Origin: a virus
DNA length: 64,000 nucleotides
Strand: one strand, 5' to 3'
Virus record (IMG/VR): IMGVR_UViG_3300026484_000308
Location: 50,405-114,404 of that record
In this document: positions 17,887 to 27,155 of the stretch, piece after piece
How the letters are laid out: the number at the start of each line of letters is the position of its first letter
Numbering within the stretch: position 1 is the stretch's first letter
Notes under the pieces: generated by a model
Database searches by the model: none
Told to the model about the DNA's origin: nothing
The model's input: only the letters and a program-made list of their open reading frames with translations
Translations under genes and position numbers: made by a program

Positions 17887-20800
17887 TTATCTATCTCTTC
17901 TTGAATAATTATCTATATATGATCTTGGATCATTTTGTATTTGTTGACGCATCCTCGTTATATTATTTGGTTGAGTTTGTATTGGATTGAGGTGAGTTCC
18001 AAAACCACCATTAGCTCCACCGGATATATTGTTTTGATTTAGTTCTGGTCTTGATGGAGGAACATTTGGCATTTCCATAATACTAAATTTAGATTCTATT
18101 TCTTTTGAAATTTCTTCCTCTTCCATACCTTGGTTACGAAGTTCTTCGATTTTTTCTAAGTACTGTTCGTAATTAAGTTCTTCTTTCATTTTATGTTCAA
18201 CTTGATCACCAAAACCACCAGCACCATAAAAATCAGTTTTAGCATCTTTAGTAATATTTAATCCAATATTCCCTAAACCTAAATCTAACTTATTTTCTAA
18301 TTCTTTTTGTCTTTTATTTAATACTTCTCGAGCACGTTTTAATTTTTCACGATTAGCAATAGTATCATTATCTTTAACATCTTTTTCTGCTTTAATTAAA
18401 GCGTCTTTTTCTTTAGTAAGATCCTGAACTTTACCATTAAAATCATAATCGTTGCTAATATTGGCTTCGGTCCACCATTTTTTAGAATCCAATTTACAAA
18501 TACTTCTTAATTGACTTTGTTTAATATCACTAGTAAAAGGAATTCCAGTAATTGCTAAATAATCTGGCATACTAAGACGAACTTTCCCACCACCAATTAT
18601 CCAAACGGTATTTTGACTTAAACCTAATACATTATCTAAAATATATTTAATTTTTGCTTCCGTGGTATTTAATCTGACCACCGGTTTTCTTAATAAACCA
18701 TTATAAAATAATTTTTCTTTTGTGAGAACTATTAAATCATATAAAGTTTCTAAAGTCGTTATTCCAAATATAAAAGATTTAAAGTTATTTATATTTCTAG
18801 CCATTTTTCCAAGAACTGGATGTAAATCATTTAGTTCGTGTGAATACTGTAATTCATTTTGTTCTCGTATTTGAACTCTAGATAGTTTTAATAACATTGG
18901 TTTCCAAATATAATTACAAAGTTTTTTATAACAATCTTCCAAAAATTTAATTGTCAATTGGTCATAATCAGCTTTGCTTAGTAAAGCTTTCAATTTGTCT
19001 TCGCCCGAGTTTAACGAAGTTTGAACTCCATCAGTACTAATAGCTGAATCAATTAAATTTAAATACATATCCATAAGATATCTTAAATCTACGGTAAGCT
19101 GTTGAATTAAACTATCAAGAACTTCTAAAGATTGTTTTTCGACAGCTGTCGAAGTTTTAATCTTTAATTTAATTTCTGAAAATTTAGTTAATGAAGTATG
19201 CAAATCCATACAATTCATATTAAACCCACTTTCACCCAAATTAAATAATTTTCTTATATCATCATTAGTAAAGAATAAATTCATCATTAATGGATTCAAG
19301 AATATATTACTAAGATCTTCGTAAATATTTCCAAATGAAGTTACTAAAGTATCAAATTTATTTTCAATTCCGCCAAGTATTTTGTTGGTTGCGTTTTGAG
19401 CTAGAGTATCCATTTTAGTAACTATTACAGTTCTTCTTGCTTCAACGCTCGCATAATCTTGGTTTAATCTTGCCCAAGCATCTTGTGCATCGGTTAATTG
19501 TCTTCGAGCTGCGATAATTGCTGGATTCACAATAGTATTTGCATTAACTGGAATACCTCCAGTTAATGCATCCAAATTAGCCTGTGCTAATTGAACCTGT
19601 TCTCTAATAGTATTTATTTGATCTAAAATAGTATTTAACTCATTTTTAATTTGAGCATAATCTGGATCTTTATTGTAATTATAAAATATATTTATTTCTT
19701 TAGTTAACTGTCTTTCTATAATAGTTCTAATAGTTCCTGAAATAAAAGTAGTACAATCATCTTGCCAACTTTTATAAGATTGATCAAATAATGGTCTATC
19801 TATGGCTCCTCTGATAGTAGTAAGATTAGCTTCTGCATTATCACCAGTTAATATAATATCTTTATTAAAATTGATATCATGGTCTTGAATAATATCTTTT
19901 AAACCTAATTCATTATAGGCTACTAATTCTTCAAATATTTTAATAATTGGTTGATAATGATTATAATCGGCCACTAATTCCATTCTTCTATCTCTAGAAT
20001 AATTTCTATGATTTAAATCTTCAACAAAATCATTTATTTCATTATGTTCTAACATAGTTTCAACAATTTTTAAAATAATTTCGGTACTTTGAAATTCATT
20101 ATTACTTGCTCTAAGTCTATTTAATTCCACGGTTATTTGAGTACTTATAATTTTTACAAGTCCTCTAAATTTAGTATCATCTGGATTAAATTTATTAACT
20201 GATCTAGAACTTAGTCTTGAAGTAAAGTTATTAAAATTAGCCGTTTTATTTTCATCGAATTCTTGTTTAGCAAAAGATACTAAATCATATATCGCTAAAA
20301 ATACAGTAACTGGATTTAAATCAAATTTTTGAATAAGTTTATAAAATCTCATAACTTGTACTAATTGCTTTCTTTTAAAATCCGAAAAAGCAATTGGATC
20401 TCTAGATCGAGAAACATCATTAAAAAGTACATCACTTTTAAAAAGATGAATAAATATATAAAGTACATTTATTACAGCGGCTTCATCAATTACCAATTCC
20501 TTAGTTCTATCATTAATTAAATTATTAGTCAATAAAACAAAATTAAATTTATATTGAGAACTGATTTTATTCTTTGAAGAATTATCCCGCATATATTTTT
20601 CCATATATATTGGATAATATACCATCCCTTTATAAAAAGGAGCTTCTGATAATTGAATATAAAATGTTTTAAGTATTTTAAAAGCTCTTTTAGTAGCTTC
20701 TACATAATTTTTATAATCTCCAGATCGTTGTCCAGTTTCTTGATTATCTAATCTTCCAGCAGTTGTATTAGCTTTAGCATTATTCATATTATTATTAGCC

Positions 20801-20982
20801 ATACTAGCAATAACTTTTTCTGGAGTAATATAAAAAGTATTTTTCATAATACTTAGATTAGTAATAGCATTTGAAAATGATATACTATCTGAAAAATGTT
20901 TAAGTAAGTACTTATCTAAACATTCATGTTCCTCTTTTCTAATTTGGACAAGAGGAAAAGAACCAAATCTGATTAATTTCAT
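17887..20982 (-). CDS. Large unknown virion-associated protein (1031 aa)
   Basis: Mostly helical. A coiled-coil or hairpin segment near residues 435-520 (NELNTILDQINTIREQVQLA and following) and a charged helix near 870-920 (KEKDALIKAEKDVKDND) are visible. The last about 90 residues are disordered and rich in Gly, Asn, Pro and Gln (GGANGGFGTHLNPIQTQPNN). I see no membrane segments or enzyme motifs. Size and position among uncharacterised genes between CheW/PAAR and the acidic protein suggest an internal or ejected virion protein, which is inference. ATG at 20982 with AAGGAATC upstream. Confidence 0.55.
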   Translation of the reverse strand: MKLIRFGSFPLVQIRKEEHECLDKYLLKHFSDSISFSNAITNLSIMKNTFYITPEKVIASMANNNMNNAKANTTAGRLDNQETGQRSGDYKNYVEATKRAFKILKTFYIQLSEAPFYKGMVYYPIYMEKYMRDNSSKNKISSQYKFNFVLLTNNLINDRTKELVIDEAAVINVLYIFIHLFKSDVLFNDVSRSRDPIAFSDFKRKQLVQVMRFYKLIQKFDLNPVTVFLAIYDLVSFAKQEFDENKTANFNNFTSRLSSRSVNKFNPDDTKFRGLVKIISTQITVELNRLRASNNEFQSTEIILKIVETMLEHNEINDFVEDLNHRNYSRDRRMELVADYNHYQPIIKIFEELVAYNELGLKDIIQDHDINFNKDIILTGDNAEANLTTIRGAIDRPLFDQSYKSWQDDCTTFISGTIRTIIERQLTKEINIFYNYNKDPDYAQIKNELNTILDQINTIREQVQLAQANLDALTGGIPVNANTIVNPAIIAARRQLTDAQDAWARLNQDYASVEARRTVIVTKMDTLAQNATNKILGGIENKFDTLVTSFGNIYEDLSNIFLNPLMMNLFFTNDDIRKLFNLGESGFNMNCMDLHTSLTKFSEIKLKIKTSTAVEKQSLEVLDSLIQQLTVDLRYLMDMYLNLIDSAISTDGVQTSLNSGEDKLKALLSKADYDQLTIKFLEDCYKKLCNYIWKPMLLKLSRVQIREQNELQYSHELNDLHPVLGKMARNINNFKSFIFGITTLETLYDLIVLTKEKLFYNGLLRKPVVRLNTTEAKIKYILDNVLGLSQNTVWIIGGGKVRLSMPDYLAITGIPFTSDIKQSQLRSICKLDSKKWWTEANISNDYDFNGKVQDLTKEKDALIKAEKDVKDNDTIANREKLKRAREVLNKRQKELENKLDLGLGNIGLNITKDAKTDFYGAGGFGDQVEHKMKEELNYEQYLEKIEELRNQGMEEEEISKEIESKFSIMEMPNVPPSRPELNQNNISGGANGGFGTHLNPIQTQPNNITRMRQQIQNDPRSYIDNYSRRDR

Positions 20983-20997
20983 TTTGATTCCTTATTT

Positions 20998-21354
20998 TTA
21001 ATTTTGACCAGCTTGCCATTTTTGAGTAGCCTGAGAATAATATCTTTGAAGTATTTCATTTTTAGCATGTTTCCAAGCTCCACGAAAGTGTTTTAATCTT
21101 TCGTAAAGTGGATCATGATTTTTTTTAGCTAATGAAACGGCGATTGCACCAATAGCGGCATTTTTCTTACTTTCGTAAGAACGCATTTGCATACCAGCGG
21201 TAGTAGCTTCTTCAAGCATTCCATCAATAGTTTCTAAAATTTTTAAAGTATCTTGTAAATCTTCATTTACTTCAGATTCTTGTAAAACTTCCTCAACCTT
21301 TTCAGCGGTACTAAGTTCTTTTTTAACATCTTCTAAAATTTTATTAGCTGACAT
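20998..21354 (-). CDS. Hypothetical small helical protein (118 aa)
   Basis: An acidic helical N-terminus (MSANKILEDVKKELSTAEKV, EEVLQESEVNEDL) is followed by a basic C-terminal half (YESKKNAAIGAIAVSLAKKN, LKHFRGAWKHAKNEILQRYY). The split charge suggests it binds a partner. Spacing is 15 bp to the 1031-aa gene and 20 bp from the 524-aa gene, so it is co-transcribed. Not recognised. Confidence 0.55.
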   Translation of the reverse strand: MSANKILEDVKKELSTAEKVEEVLQESEVNEDLQDTLKILETIDGMLEEATTAGMQMRSYESKKNAAIGAIAVSLAKKNHDPLYERLKHFRGAWKHAKNEILQRYYSQATQKWQAGQN

Positions 21355-21374
21355 AGTTTTCCTTTTTAATATAA

Positions 21375-22949
21375 TTAATCATATATACTTTTAATTTTTT
21401 TTCTAGTAGAATTACCTTTTTCATAATCTCTTACATTTTTAAGTTTATGATCTTTCCAAGATTCTTCGTATTTTGGTTCTTCGCCTTTAGCAATACTATC
21501 TTTAAGTTTATTATCATCTATAACCGCTCTTTGTTTTTCAGCGGCTTCATCAAGATCCAAATAAGCTTGTTTAATTTTTTGCTTTAAGTACATATAGAAT
21601 TGATCAAGATATTTATCTTGGAATAATTCTTGTTTATTTTCTTTTAATTTTTCAGCAATTTCGTCAACACTTAAAAGAACTTTACCAACTTTATACATTA
21701 AATCATTAATATCTCTTCCATCAGTTTTAATATGTTCAAAAATATTATAATCTTTTCTACGAGAAGCTACTTTAACTTTTTCAAGAATATCCGTAGTCGT
21801 AATATCTTGAGACATAGCTACTTTAGCATATCCCAATAAAAGATCAAAAATATGATCATAAGTACATTTACGGAATTCGAAGAAACTTTTTTGAAAACTT
21901 GGATCATTCGCATCAATATTAAATAAAAATCCTAACATACTTTTATCAGTATCTTGAGGATTACCTAACCATTGCATACGACCAGTTTTTATCCAATTAG
22001 CAAAAGAATTAAAACTAAATTTAAAACCTTGACGTTCAGTACTATCCATTACTTGAGCATGTTTAGTCCAACAATCATTGATAATCGTTTCTCTAGTATT
22101 TTCTTTTTCCTGAATATCTTTAATAAAATCTTTGATTTCATCTTTATCTAATTCATTTGTATTTTTAAGAATTTCCCCAACTTTACCATAAGGTTTTAAT
22201 AACATTTCAGCAATTGCTCTAGTAGGTGAAATTAATTCTAAAGCTTTCCCTGGTCTCGAAGTACCACTTCTACCAAGCATTTTATATTTAATATTACTTG
22301 ATCCAATTAGTTGGTAAGGGCTATATAAAGCAACCACGCCAAATAAAAGAGCTTCTTTAATAGTTCTTGCTAATCCTACAGTACTTCCAACAAAGAAATT
22401 ACTAATAGCATCTTCAACTTTATCATAAGCTGCACCAAGATTTTTATAACCATTTTTAAAAGAATCTAAACTTTCTTCTAGTTGCAATTTACTTGCAAAA
22501 ATAATACTTTCTGTTAATTCACTTCTTTTATCTTTTGGAAAATCGTTAAATATAAAATTTTCAATAAGGTAACGAGATGTACTTTCATATTTAATTTGAG
22601 AACTAAAATCTAAATTGAATTGAGTACCTTCTTCAATCATTTCAAATTTTTTGAGAGTAAGACTCTCTTCGAATTTTTGAAAAGCTGGTAAAATAGTATT
22701 TTCAAACAGGTACTCTTTTATAAATTTAGTTTTTTGTTCGTCCGGAATACTTATTAATTTACCATAACCACTTTTCTTATCGTAATAAAATTCTTCGAAA
22801 AGTTTATCCGCATCTATATTATATGAACCCATTGTAGTTTCAAATATCAATTCATCATTTTTCAATAATTTACCATATTCGTAATTAACTATAGATTTGA
22901 ATTTATTTTCAGTTTCTTTATTAAAGAAACCTTTATGTTCGTAAGCCAT
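21375..22949 (-). CDS. Unknown virion-associated protein (524 aa)
   Basis: A soluble alpha-helical protein with one moderately hydrophobic stretch (FFVGSTVGLARTIKEALLFG then VVALYSPY, residues about 188-215) that could touch a membrane. The C-terminal tail is basic (LKNVRDYEKGNSTRKKIKS). It belongs to the set 15728-25220 and has no recognisable enzyme motif. An internal head or ejection protein is possible but unsupported beyond context. Confidence 0.5.
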   Translation of the reverse strand: MAYEHKGFFNKETENKFKSIVNYEYGKLLKNDELIFETTMGSYNIDADKLFEEFYYDKKSGYGKLISIPDEQKTKFIKEYLFENTILPAFQKFEESLTLKKFEMIEEGTQFNLDFSSQIKYESTSRYLIENFIFNDFPKDKRSELTESIIFASKLQLEESLDSFKNGYKNLGAAYDKVEDAISNFFVGSTVGLARTIKEALLFGVVALYSPYQLIGSSNIKYKMLGRSGTSRPGKALELISPTRAIAEMLLKPYGKVGEILKNTNELDKDEIKDFIKDIQEKENTRETIINDCWTKHAQVMDSTERQGFKFSFNSFANWIKTGRMQWLGNPQDTDKSMLGFLFNIDANDPSFQKSFFEFRKCTYDHIFDLLLGYAKVAMSQDITTTDILEKVKVASRRKDYNIFEHIKTDGRDINDLMYKVGKVLLSVDEIAEKLKENKQELFQDKYLDQFYMYLKQKIKQAYLDLDEAAEKQRAVIDDNKLKDSIAKGEEPKYEESWKDHKLKNVRDYEKGNSTRKKIKSIYD

Positions 22950-22984
22950 CTGTTTACCTTATTTTAAATTTTATTGTTCAAGAT

Positions 22985-23554
22985 TTAATAATCTTCTTCT
23001 AGTAATTCTTGTTGAATACTTTGTAATAATAGTTGTCCTGAATCAGTACCTGGTAAGCCAGTTTCATCAGTATTTAACGGATTCTGCATAGAACCACCCT
23101 TTAACATTTCTTGAATATCAGCAAGAACTGTATTAATATTCTCTTCCTCTTTTTTCTCTTCTTGAAGAACAGTACTAATTCTGATTCTATTTCCAAGATC
23201 TTTTTCATTTATTTCTAAAAGAACTTTTCGGTACTTAAAAATCATATCTTCGTATTTAATAATAATATCTTTAAGTAATCCTAGATTTTCTATTTGTTTC
23301 ATAAGATTAGCTTGTGTTTGACCAACCCATTTAAAATTTCCTGGATCAATGCTTTCTAATGTAGCATTAGTTCTAGTAATTATATTATTTAACATAGTTT
23401 CTTTAATTTCTAAATCTACTAATTTTCTTTCGTGTGCCTCAATCTTAGCTTGAATAGCCTCTTTTTGAGTATTTAGATCTTGGGAATAAATATTATAATT
23501 AATATTTGGAGCTACATCTTGTTCTGTAGTATTTGATGTTTGTTGAGATGCCAT
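22985..23554 (-). CDS. Coiled-coil protein (189 aa)
   Basis: A polar, flexible start (MASQQTSNTTEQDVAPN) is followed by a long coiled coil (KEAIQAKIEAHERKLVDLEI) covering roughly residues 28-60. A second helical stretch and a disordered acidic tail follow (LLQSIQQELLEEDY). ATG at 23554. It is first of the small coiled-coil group after the three short genes at 23583-24675. Not recognised; probably a structural accessory. Confidence 0.5.
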   Translation of the reverse strand: MASQQTSNTTEQDVAPNINYNIYSQDLNTQKEAIQAKIEAHERKLVDLEIKETMLNNIITRTNATLESIDPGNFKWVGQTQANLMKQIENLGLLKDIIIKYEDMIFKYRKVLLEINEKDLGNRIRISTVLQEEKKEEENINTVLADIQEMLKGGSMQNPLNTDETGLPGTDSGQLLLQSIQQELLEEDY

Positions 23555-23582
23555 TTAAATTCCTTTATTATATAGGTTTTTG

Positions 23583-24002
23583 TTAATTTCCAAAATTAAC
23601 GATAAGGTTTCTCTTACTTAGAACTTCGATCTCATCTTTATTTTTTAAAACGATATCTGCTAACTGTTCTAGTTTATTCGTTAGGTCGTTTAATTTATCA
23701 TCTTTTTGTTGCTGTTCTCTTTCAAATTCAAAAACCTTTTCTCTTAATGAATCGTTATCAAATCGTAAATGATTTATTTGATCCTTTAGAATTTGAAATT
23801 TCTTTTCAATACTTCTAGAATCTAATTGATATTGAGATGAAGAATAATGATCAACGTGATCGAATTGAGGTACTTCTGGAATATTTGGTGATATCATATC
23901 ATAACTATTATCCAAACCATACGGATTTTGAATGGATATTGTATTATTTAAATTACTATCCATTGATCTAGATCTAAAACTAAATTTATTTTCGTTTGTC
24001 AT
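23583..24002 (-). CDS. Small coiled-coil protein with C-terminal hydrophobic tag (139 aa)
   Basis: I set the start at the ATG at 24002 (MTNENKFSFRSRSMDSNL), seven bases after AAAGGA. A longer version would need a TTG and would overlap the upstream gene. A disordered N-terminal half rich in Ser, Tyr and Asn is followed by a coiled coil (LKDQINHLRFDNDSLREKVF) and ends LSKRNLIVNFGN. The end resembles those of the next two upstream genes (RPLIAKFE, KDLTINFE), so the three form a tandem family. Confidence 0.55.
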   Translation of the reverse strand: MTNENKFSFRSRSMDSNLNNTISIQNPYGLDNSYDMISPNIPEVPQFDHVDHYSSSQYQLDSRSIEKKFQILKDQINHLRFDNDSLREKVFEFEREQQQKDDKLNDLTNKLEQLADIVLKNKDEIEVLSKRNLIVNFGN

Positions 24003-24012
24003 TTTATTTCCT

Positions 24013-24228
24013 TTATTCAAATTTTGCTATTAATGGTCGCTTTTCTAATTCATTTAATTTTTCTTCCAAATAATCATTTTTAGATATAAGTGTATCTATC
24101 CTAGTAAGTACTTTATTAAGTTGTTCTTCTAAAATACTAATTCTGGTTAAATGCTCAAAATTATTTGATTCAAGAACTCGAACTTGATTCTGTAACATTT
24201 CTTTTCCCGTTTCCAATAAGGTTGTCAT
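24013..24228 (-). CDS. Small coiled-coil protein with C-terminal hydrophobic tag (71 aa)
   Basis: Almost the whole protein is one coiled coil (LESNNFEHLTRISILEEQLN, VLTRIDTLISKNDYLEEKLN), ending ELEKRPLIAKFE. It is the minimal form of the three-gene family: coiled coil plus a short beta-like end. Such proteins often trimerise and hand a C-terminal strand to a partner, but that is inference. Fifteen bases separate it from the upstream gene. Confidence 0.5.
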   Translation of the reverse strand: MTTLLETGKEMLQNQVRVLESNNFEHLTRISILEEQLNKVLTRIDTLISKNDYLEEKLNELEKRPLIAKFE

Positions 24229-24243
24229 TTTATTTCCTTTAAA

Positions 24244-24675
24244 TTATTCAAAATTAATAGTTAAATCTTTTTTCTTTAATTCTTCAATCTCTTTTTCTAA
24301 TTTTTTTATATTAACATTAAGTATTTTTTTATCTTCTTTTAATTCACTTATATGATTTTGAAAAGTTTCCCGTTCTATTATACATACCGAATAACTAGTT
24401 AAAAATTCATGATTTTTACTAAATAAGGATTTATTAATATTTATATTATTTATTACTTTAAATACTTCCTCTAATGATAATTTTATATTACATGTCTCTA
24501 CTTTACCATTTATATTTTTATTATTAAAAAATTTTAATAAATCTGTATTATTTTTAACGCCATCTAAATTTTCAATTATTAATTTTTCAATTGCTATTGT
24601 ATAATCTGATATTGATTCGTCCTCACATATATCTAATAATCTATCTATTTCTTCTTGACTTAATATATCTGCCAT
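24244..24675 (-). CDS. Small coiled-coil protein with C-terminal hydrophobic tag (143 aa)
   Basis: A globular-looking N-terminal part (MADILSQEEIDRLLDICEDE, then IENLDGVKNNTDLLKFF) precedes a coiled coil (HISELKEDKKILNVNIKKLE) that ends ELKKKDLTINFE. MADILSQEEIDRLL resembles the short N-terminal CheC/FliY-binding-type peptide of flagellar FliM/FliN (LSQEEIDALL). It could therefore mimic a flagellar switch peptide, which is suggestive given the CheW-like gene 2 kb downstream, but it may be chance. First of the tandem triple. Confidence 0.5.
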   Translation of the reverse strand: MADILSQEEIDRLLDICEDESISDYTIAIEKLIIENLDGVKNNTDLLKFFNNKNINGKVETCNIKLSLEEVFKVINNININKSLFSKNHEFLTSYSVCIIERETFQNHISELKEDKKILNVNIKKLEKEIEELKKKDLTINFE

Positions 24676-24686
24676 TTTATTTCCTA

Positions 24687-25220
24687 TTAATGCAATTCTT
24701 TTTCTAATTCTATTGGTTTAAAATTAGTACCAGTAAAATAGGTAATGTTTTCCGGGGTTGGGTCTAATCTATATCCGCGAGTATAACGAAATTGATTCAT
24801 AATACCATGTGCAATTTGCTTATAAAATTTTCCAGGATAAATATCTAAATTCGAATTACCTATAATTAGAATAGTTAAATATTCTTTATATCCAGGCACT
24901 AAAGATTTATACATAAATGGTCTCGTATTAATTATATATGGTTTATTATCTACAATATCGATTACATAATGCCAAGGTAAAAATAAATCCCTTTTTGAAC
25001 CACCATACATTTCATGAAAATAATCCGACAATTTACTTGTATTAAAGGCCATCGTATCTACTTGGAATAATTCCATTTTCCAAAAAGGATTATTCCAAGT
25101 ATCCATTATTACCCAACCTTTTGGATGAGTAATGTTCATATTGTTATGTTTAAAAGAATTCTCTACATAATTTTCGTAATGGTAATTCTTCAAACCTTGA
25201 TTAATTTCTTCTCTCGTCAT
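24687..25220 (-). CDS. Unknown protein, possible baseplate/tail component (177 aa)
   Basis: A compact globular sequence with many aromatics (GWVIMDTWNNPFWKMELFQ, FLPWHYVIDIVDNKPYIINT). It is rich in beta strand and lacks coiled coil, signal peptide or known motif. It starts 11 bp after the 377-aa gene and is followed at 11 bp by the coiled-coil triple. The aromatic-rich globular fold and location after the PAAR/CheW genes suggest a tail or baseplate accessory, at low certainty. Confidence 0.45.
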   Translation of the reverse strand: MTREEINQGLKNYHYENYVENSFKHNNMNITHPKGWVIMDTWNNPFWKMELFQVDTMAFNTSKLSDYFHEMYGGSKRDLFLPWHYVIDIVDNKPYIINTRPFMYKSLVPGYKEYLTILIIGNSNLDIYPGKFYKQIAHGIMNQFRYTRGYRLDPTPENITYFTGTNFKPIELEKELH

Positions 25221-25231
25221 TTATTTTCCTT

Positions 25232-26365
25232 TTAATTATGTTGTGCATTTAAAACTTCTCTAAGAATTATTAAATCGGTTGTTAACCCTATATTATAAAA
25301 AGCCGATTGAACCGCCGATCCAAATACAGTTGCTTGATTAGTTCTCTTATCATTAATATACTTTTGAGCCTCTATAGCTATTGGGACCGATATGGCCATT
25401 GCCCAAATAGTTCTTGCTTGTAAAGAAGCTTTAGATGTTTCGGTATCTGTATCTTGTCCAACCGGTGGGGTCATACTTTTAAAAGTACTTTTACTTTCTT
25501 TTTCCAATAAGTCGGTATCTGCTGGATCAGCATAAAAAACTATATTTAAAGCCCCAAGAACTTTTACTGCGATATAAATTTCGTCCATAAAACCTTCCAT
25601 AGCATCTAATAAAGTATTTAAATCCCTTAATCCCACTTCAAGTTTAGTTTTATACTTATTTATGGCATTAATAAAAGGTTCCGCATCTGCCTCATAATTA
25701 AGTTGACCTACATCCGGAACAGTATAATTATTATAATAAGCGTATGAAAGATTGGTTTTGGTATTACAATCTAAATTTGTGGCATCTTGATAATTATTAT
25801 AATTAGCATATATTTGATAATTATCAAATTGTTTTATAAAATCATTGTAAATGCTATCAAAGTACGCCATGATATTTCCATATTTAATAGCTTCCTGAAT
25901 TTCTTGGACTTGTCTAAACATTTCCATAAAATCACATTCAAATTTAGATACTTGTTTGGCCATACTATAATTTTGTAAAAAGTTCCCAACCCCTTTATCT
26001 AAGGTTGCTATTAATTTAGCAAAAACTCCATCTACTTTACCAATGGTTGGATCATATACGCCACGAGGATTTTCCTCTCCATTTAAACAATCGGTACATC
26101 TTAAAATTTTTTCGGTTAATTTTTCTACTAATGGTCCAAGAGGTTCCTCATTAAAATCTCTTTTAATAATATCCCAAAAGGTTTCGCTATAATCACAATC
26201 AGTATTTTCTATATAATCTAGAGCATCTATTCTTCCTAACATATAATTATCTATATTTTTTAAAAATTCGGTATATTTTTTAAAATGTAAGATAACGATC
26301 CAGTCAGTATTTTGATTAAAATATAATCTGTCGTCTTTATAATCTGGGCTCATGAAGTTTATCAT
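25232..26365 (-). CDS. Unknown structural protein (377 aa)
   Basis: A helical protein with several cysteines (NTDCDYSETF, ILRCTDCLNGEENPRG) and a Tyr/Asn-rich middle (YANYNNYQDATNLDC, YAYYNNYTVPDVG). A weakly hydrophobic helix lies near residues 313-330 (IWAMAISVPIAIEAQKYI). CxxC and scattered Cys could bind metal. ATG at 26365 with AAGGA seven bases upstream; a second Met at residue 5 is possible. It directly follows the PAAR gene. Not recognised. Confidence 0.5.
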   Translation of the reverse strand: MINFMSPDYKDDRLYFNQNTDWIVILHFKKYTEFLKNIDNYMLGRIDALDYIENTDCDYSETFWDIIKRDFNEEPLGPLVEKLTEKILRCTDCLNGEENPRGVYDPTIGKVDGVFAKLIATLDKGVGNFLQNYSMAKQVSKFECDFMEMFRQVQEIQEAIKYGNIMAYFDSIYNDFIKQFDNYQIYANYNNYQDATNLDCNTKTNLSYAYYNNYTVPDVGQLNYEADAEPFINAINKYKTKLEVGLRDLNTLLDAMEGFMDEIYIAVKVLGALNIVFYADPADTDLLEKESKSTFKSMTPPVGQDTDTETSKASLQARTIWAMAISVPIAIEAQKYINDKRTNQATVFGSAVQSAFYNIGLTTDLIILREVLNAQHN

Positions 26366-26407
26366 TAATTTTTCCTTAAAATTTTATGTATTGTGTTATC
26401 GTAACTA

Positions 26408-26716
26408 TTACATGCTCATATTCATCGGATCGCCTGATACAATCATCGCTTGTACTATTGGACCAACTACTGTAGCACCTAATGTACTCGTTGGCATACC
26501 ACTATTTAAATCCATTGGTACTCCAGTCATAATCATGGCTGAACCACATGGAAATATAACAGTATCCCCCATCCGAGCGGTTGGCATACCAGTATTAAGG
26601 CTCATTGGATCGCCGGATACAACTATTCCAGTGGCTGGTTGAGGACCTGGTCCAGCTGGTGGAGGAGGCCAAAAACAAGTACCAAAAGCAGTATCTCCAA
26701 TTCGGGTAACTACCAT
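26408..26716 (-). CDS. PAAR-repeat tail spike tip protein
   Basis: A 102-aa single-domain PAAR protein. It shows the family's repeated pattern of Gly-Asp-Thr, Cys and P-x-A-R turns: RIGDTAFGTCFWPPPP, TGIVVSGDPMSLNTGMPTAR, MGDTVIFPCGSAMIMTGVP, then a third PMDLNSGMPTS repeat. The Cys and His-type ligands normally bind one metal ion at the tip of a cone. PAAR proteins cap the gp5/VgrG spike of contractile systems, and here the partner would be the OB-fold spike at 48524. It has no effector extension. It sits between the CheW-like gene and the 377-aa gene, far from the spike gene. Confidence 0.85.
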   Translation of the reverse strand: MVVTRIGDTAFGTCFWPPPPAGPGPQPATGIVVSGDPMSLNTGMPTARMGDTVIFPCGSAMIMTGVPMDLNSGMPTSTLGATVVGPIVQAMIVSGDPMNMSM

Positions 26717-26736
26717 ATTATTTCCTTTATATCTAG

Positions 26737-27147
26737 TTATATATCTAGTAATATAACTAATTTATTTTCTATTTCCGATATTTTTATTAAATTTTTAAAA
26801 AATTTATTTTTCGGTTTTGGAATTTTTATTTTATTATCTGAAATTTCAAATACTCTATATATTTTATGTATTGGTATTAAAATTTTTCCATATTTTTTAG
26901 TTTTAATTAACATAAGAATTTTTGCATGTTCTATTTCTATATTTTTAGAAGTCAGTCCAATTAATTTATTTAAATTAAAAACTGGAAAAATCGTATTCCG
27001 AATAATACCAAAACCATAACTCGGAGAATTTAATTCACCCGTTTTTGTAATTTTTATATCCTGAGTTCTCATAAATTCTATTATATTTTCCGCTGGAAAA
27101 GCAAATATTTCATCCGAATTTGGTAATTCAAAAACTGCTATTTTCAT
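26737..27147 (-). CDS. CheW-like chemotaxis adaptor domain protein
   Basis: 136 aa, the size of one CheW domain. The order of motifs follows CheW: MKIAVFELPNSDEIFAFPAE (first strands), ENIIEFMR (where CheW has V-EV), YGFGIIRNTIFPVFNLNKLI (CheW: G-INLRG-ILPVIDL), then HAKILMLIKTKKYGKILIPI with HKIYRVFEIS (CheW: iiv--vG-lVD-V--V). It ends IENKLVILLDI, like CheW's RL-ILLDI. The conserved Arg after N is present; the preceding Gly-Val-I-N-L is IIRN here. CheW couples chemoreceptors to the CheA kinase in the cytoplasm. This gene starts 8 bp after a fibre gene and precedes PAAR, so it is transcribed with virion genes. Host chemotaxis interference or a structural re-use of the fold are both possible. 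Confidence 0.65.
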   Translation of the reverse strand: MKIAVFELPNSDEIFAFPAENIIEFMRTQDIKITKTGELNSPSYGFGIIRNTIFPVFNLNKLIGLTSKNIEIEHAKILMLIKTKKYGKILIPIHKIYRVFEISDNKIKIPKPKNKFFKNLIKISEIENKLVILLDI

Positions 27148-27155
27148 ATTAATCC

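Noticed and set aside
26352-27019. Plus-strand frames over the PAAR and CheW-like genes
   Set aside because: Antisense shadows without start sites; the minus-strand products have clear family signatures.
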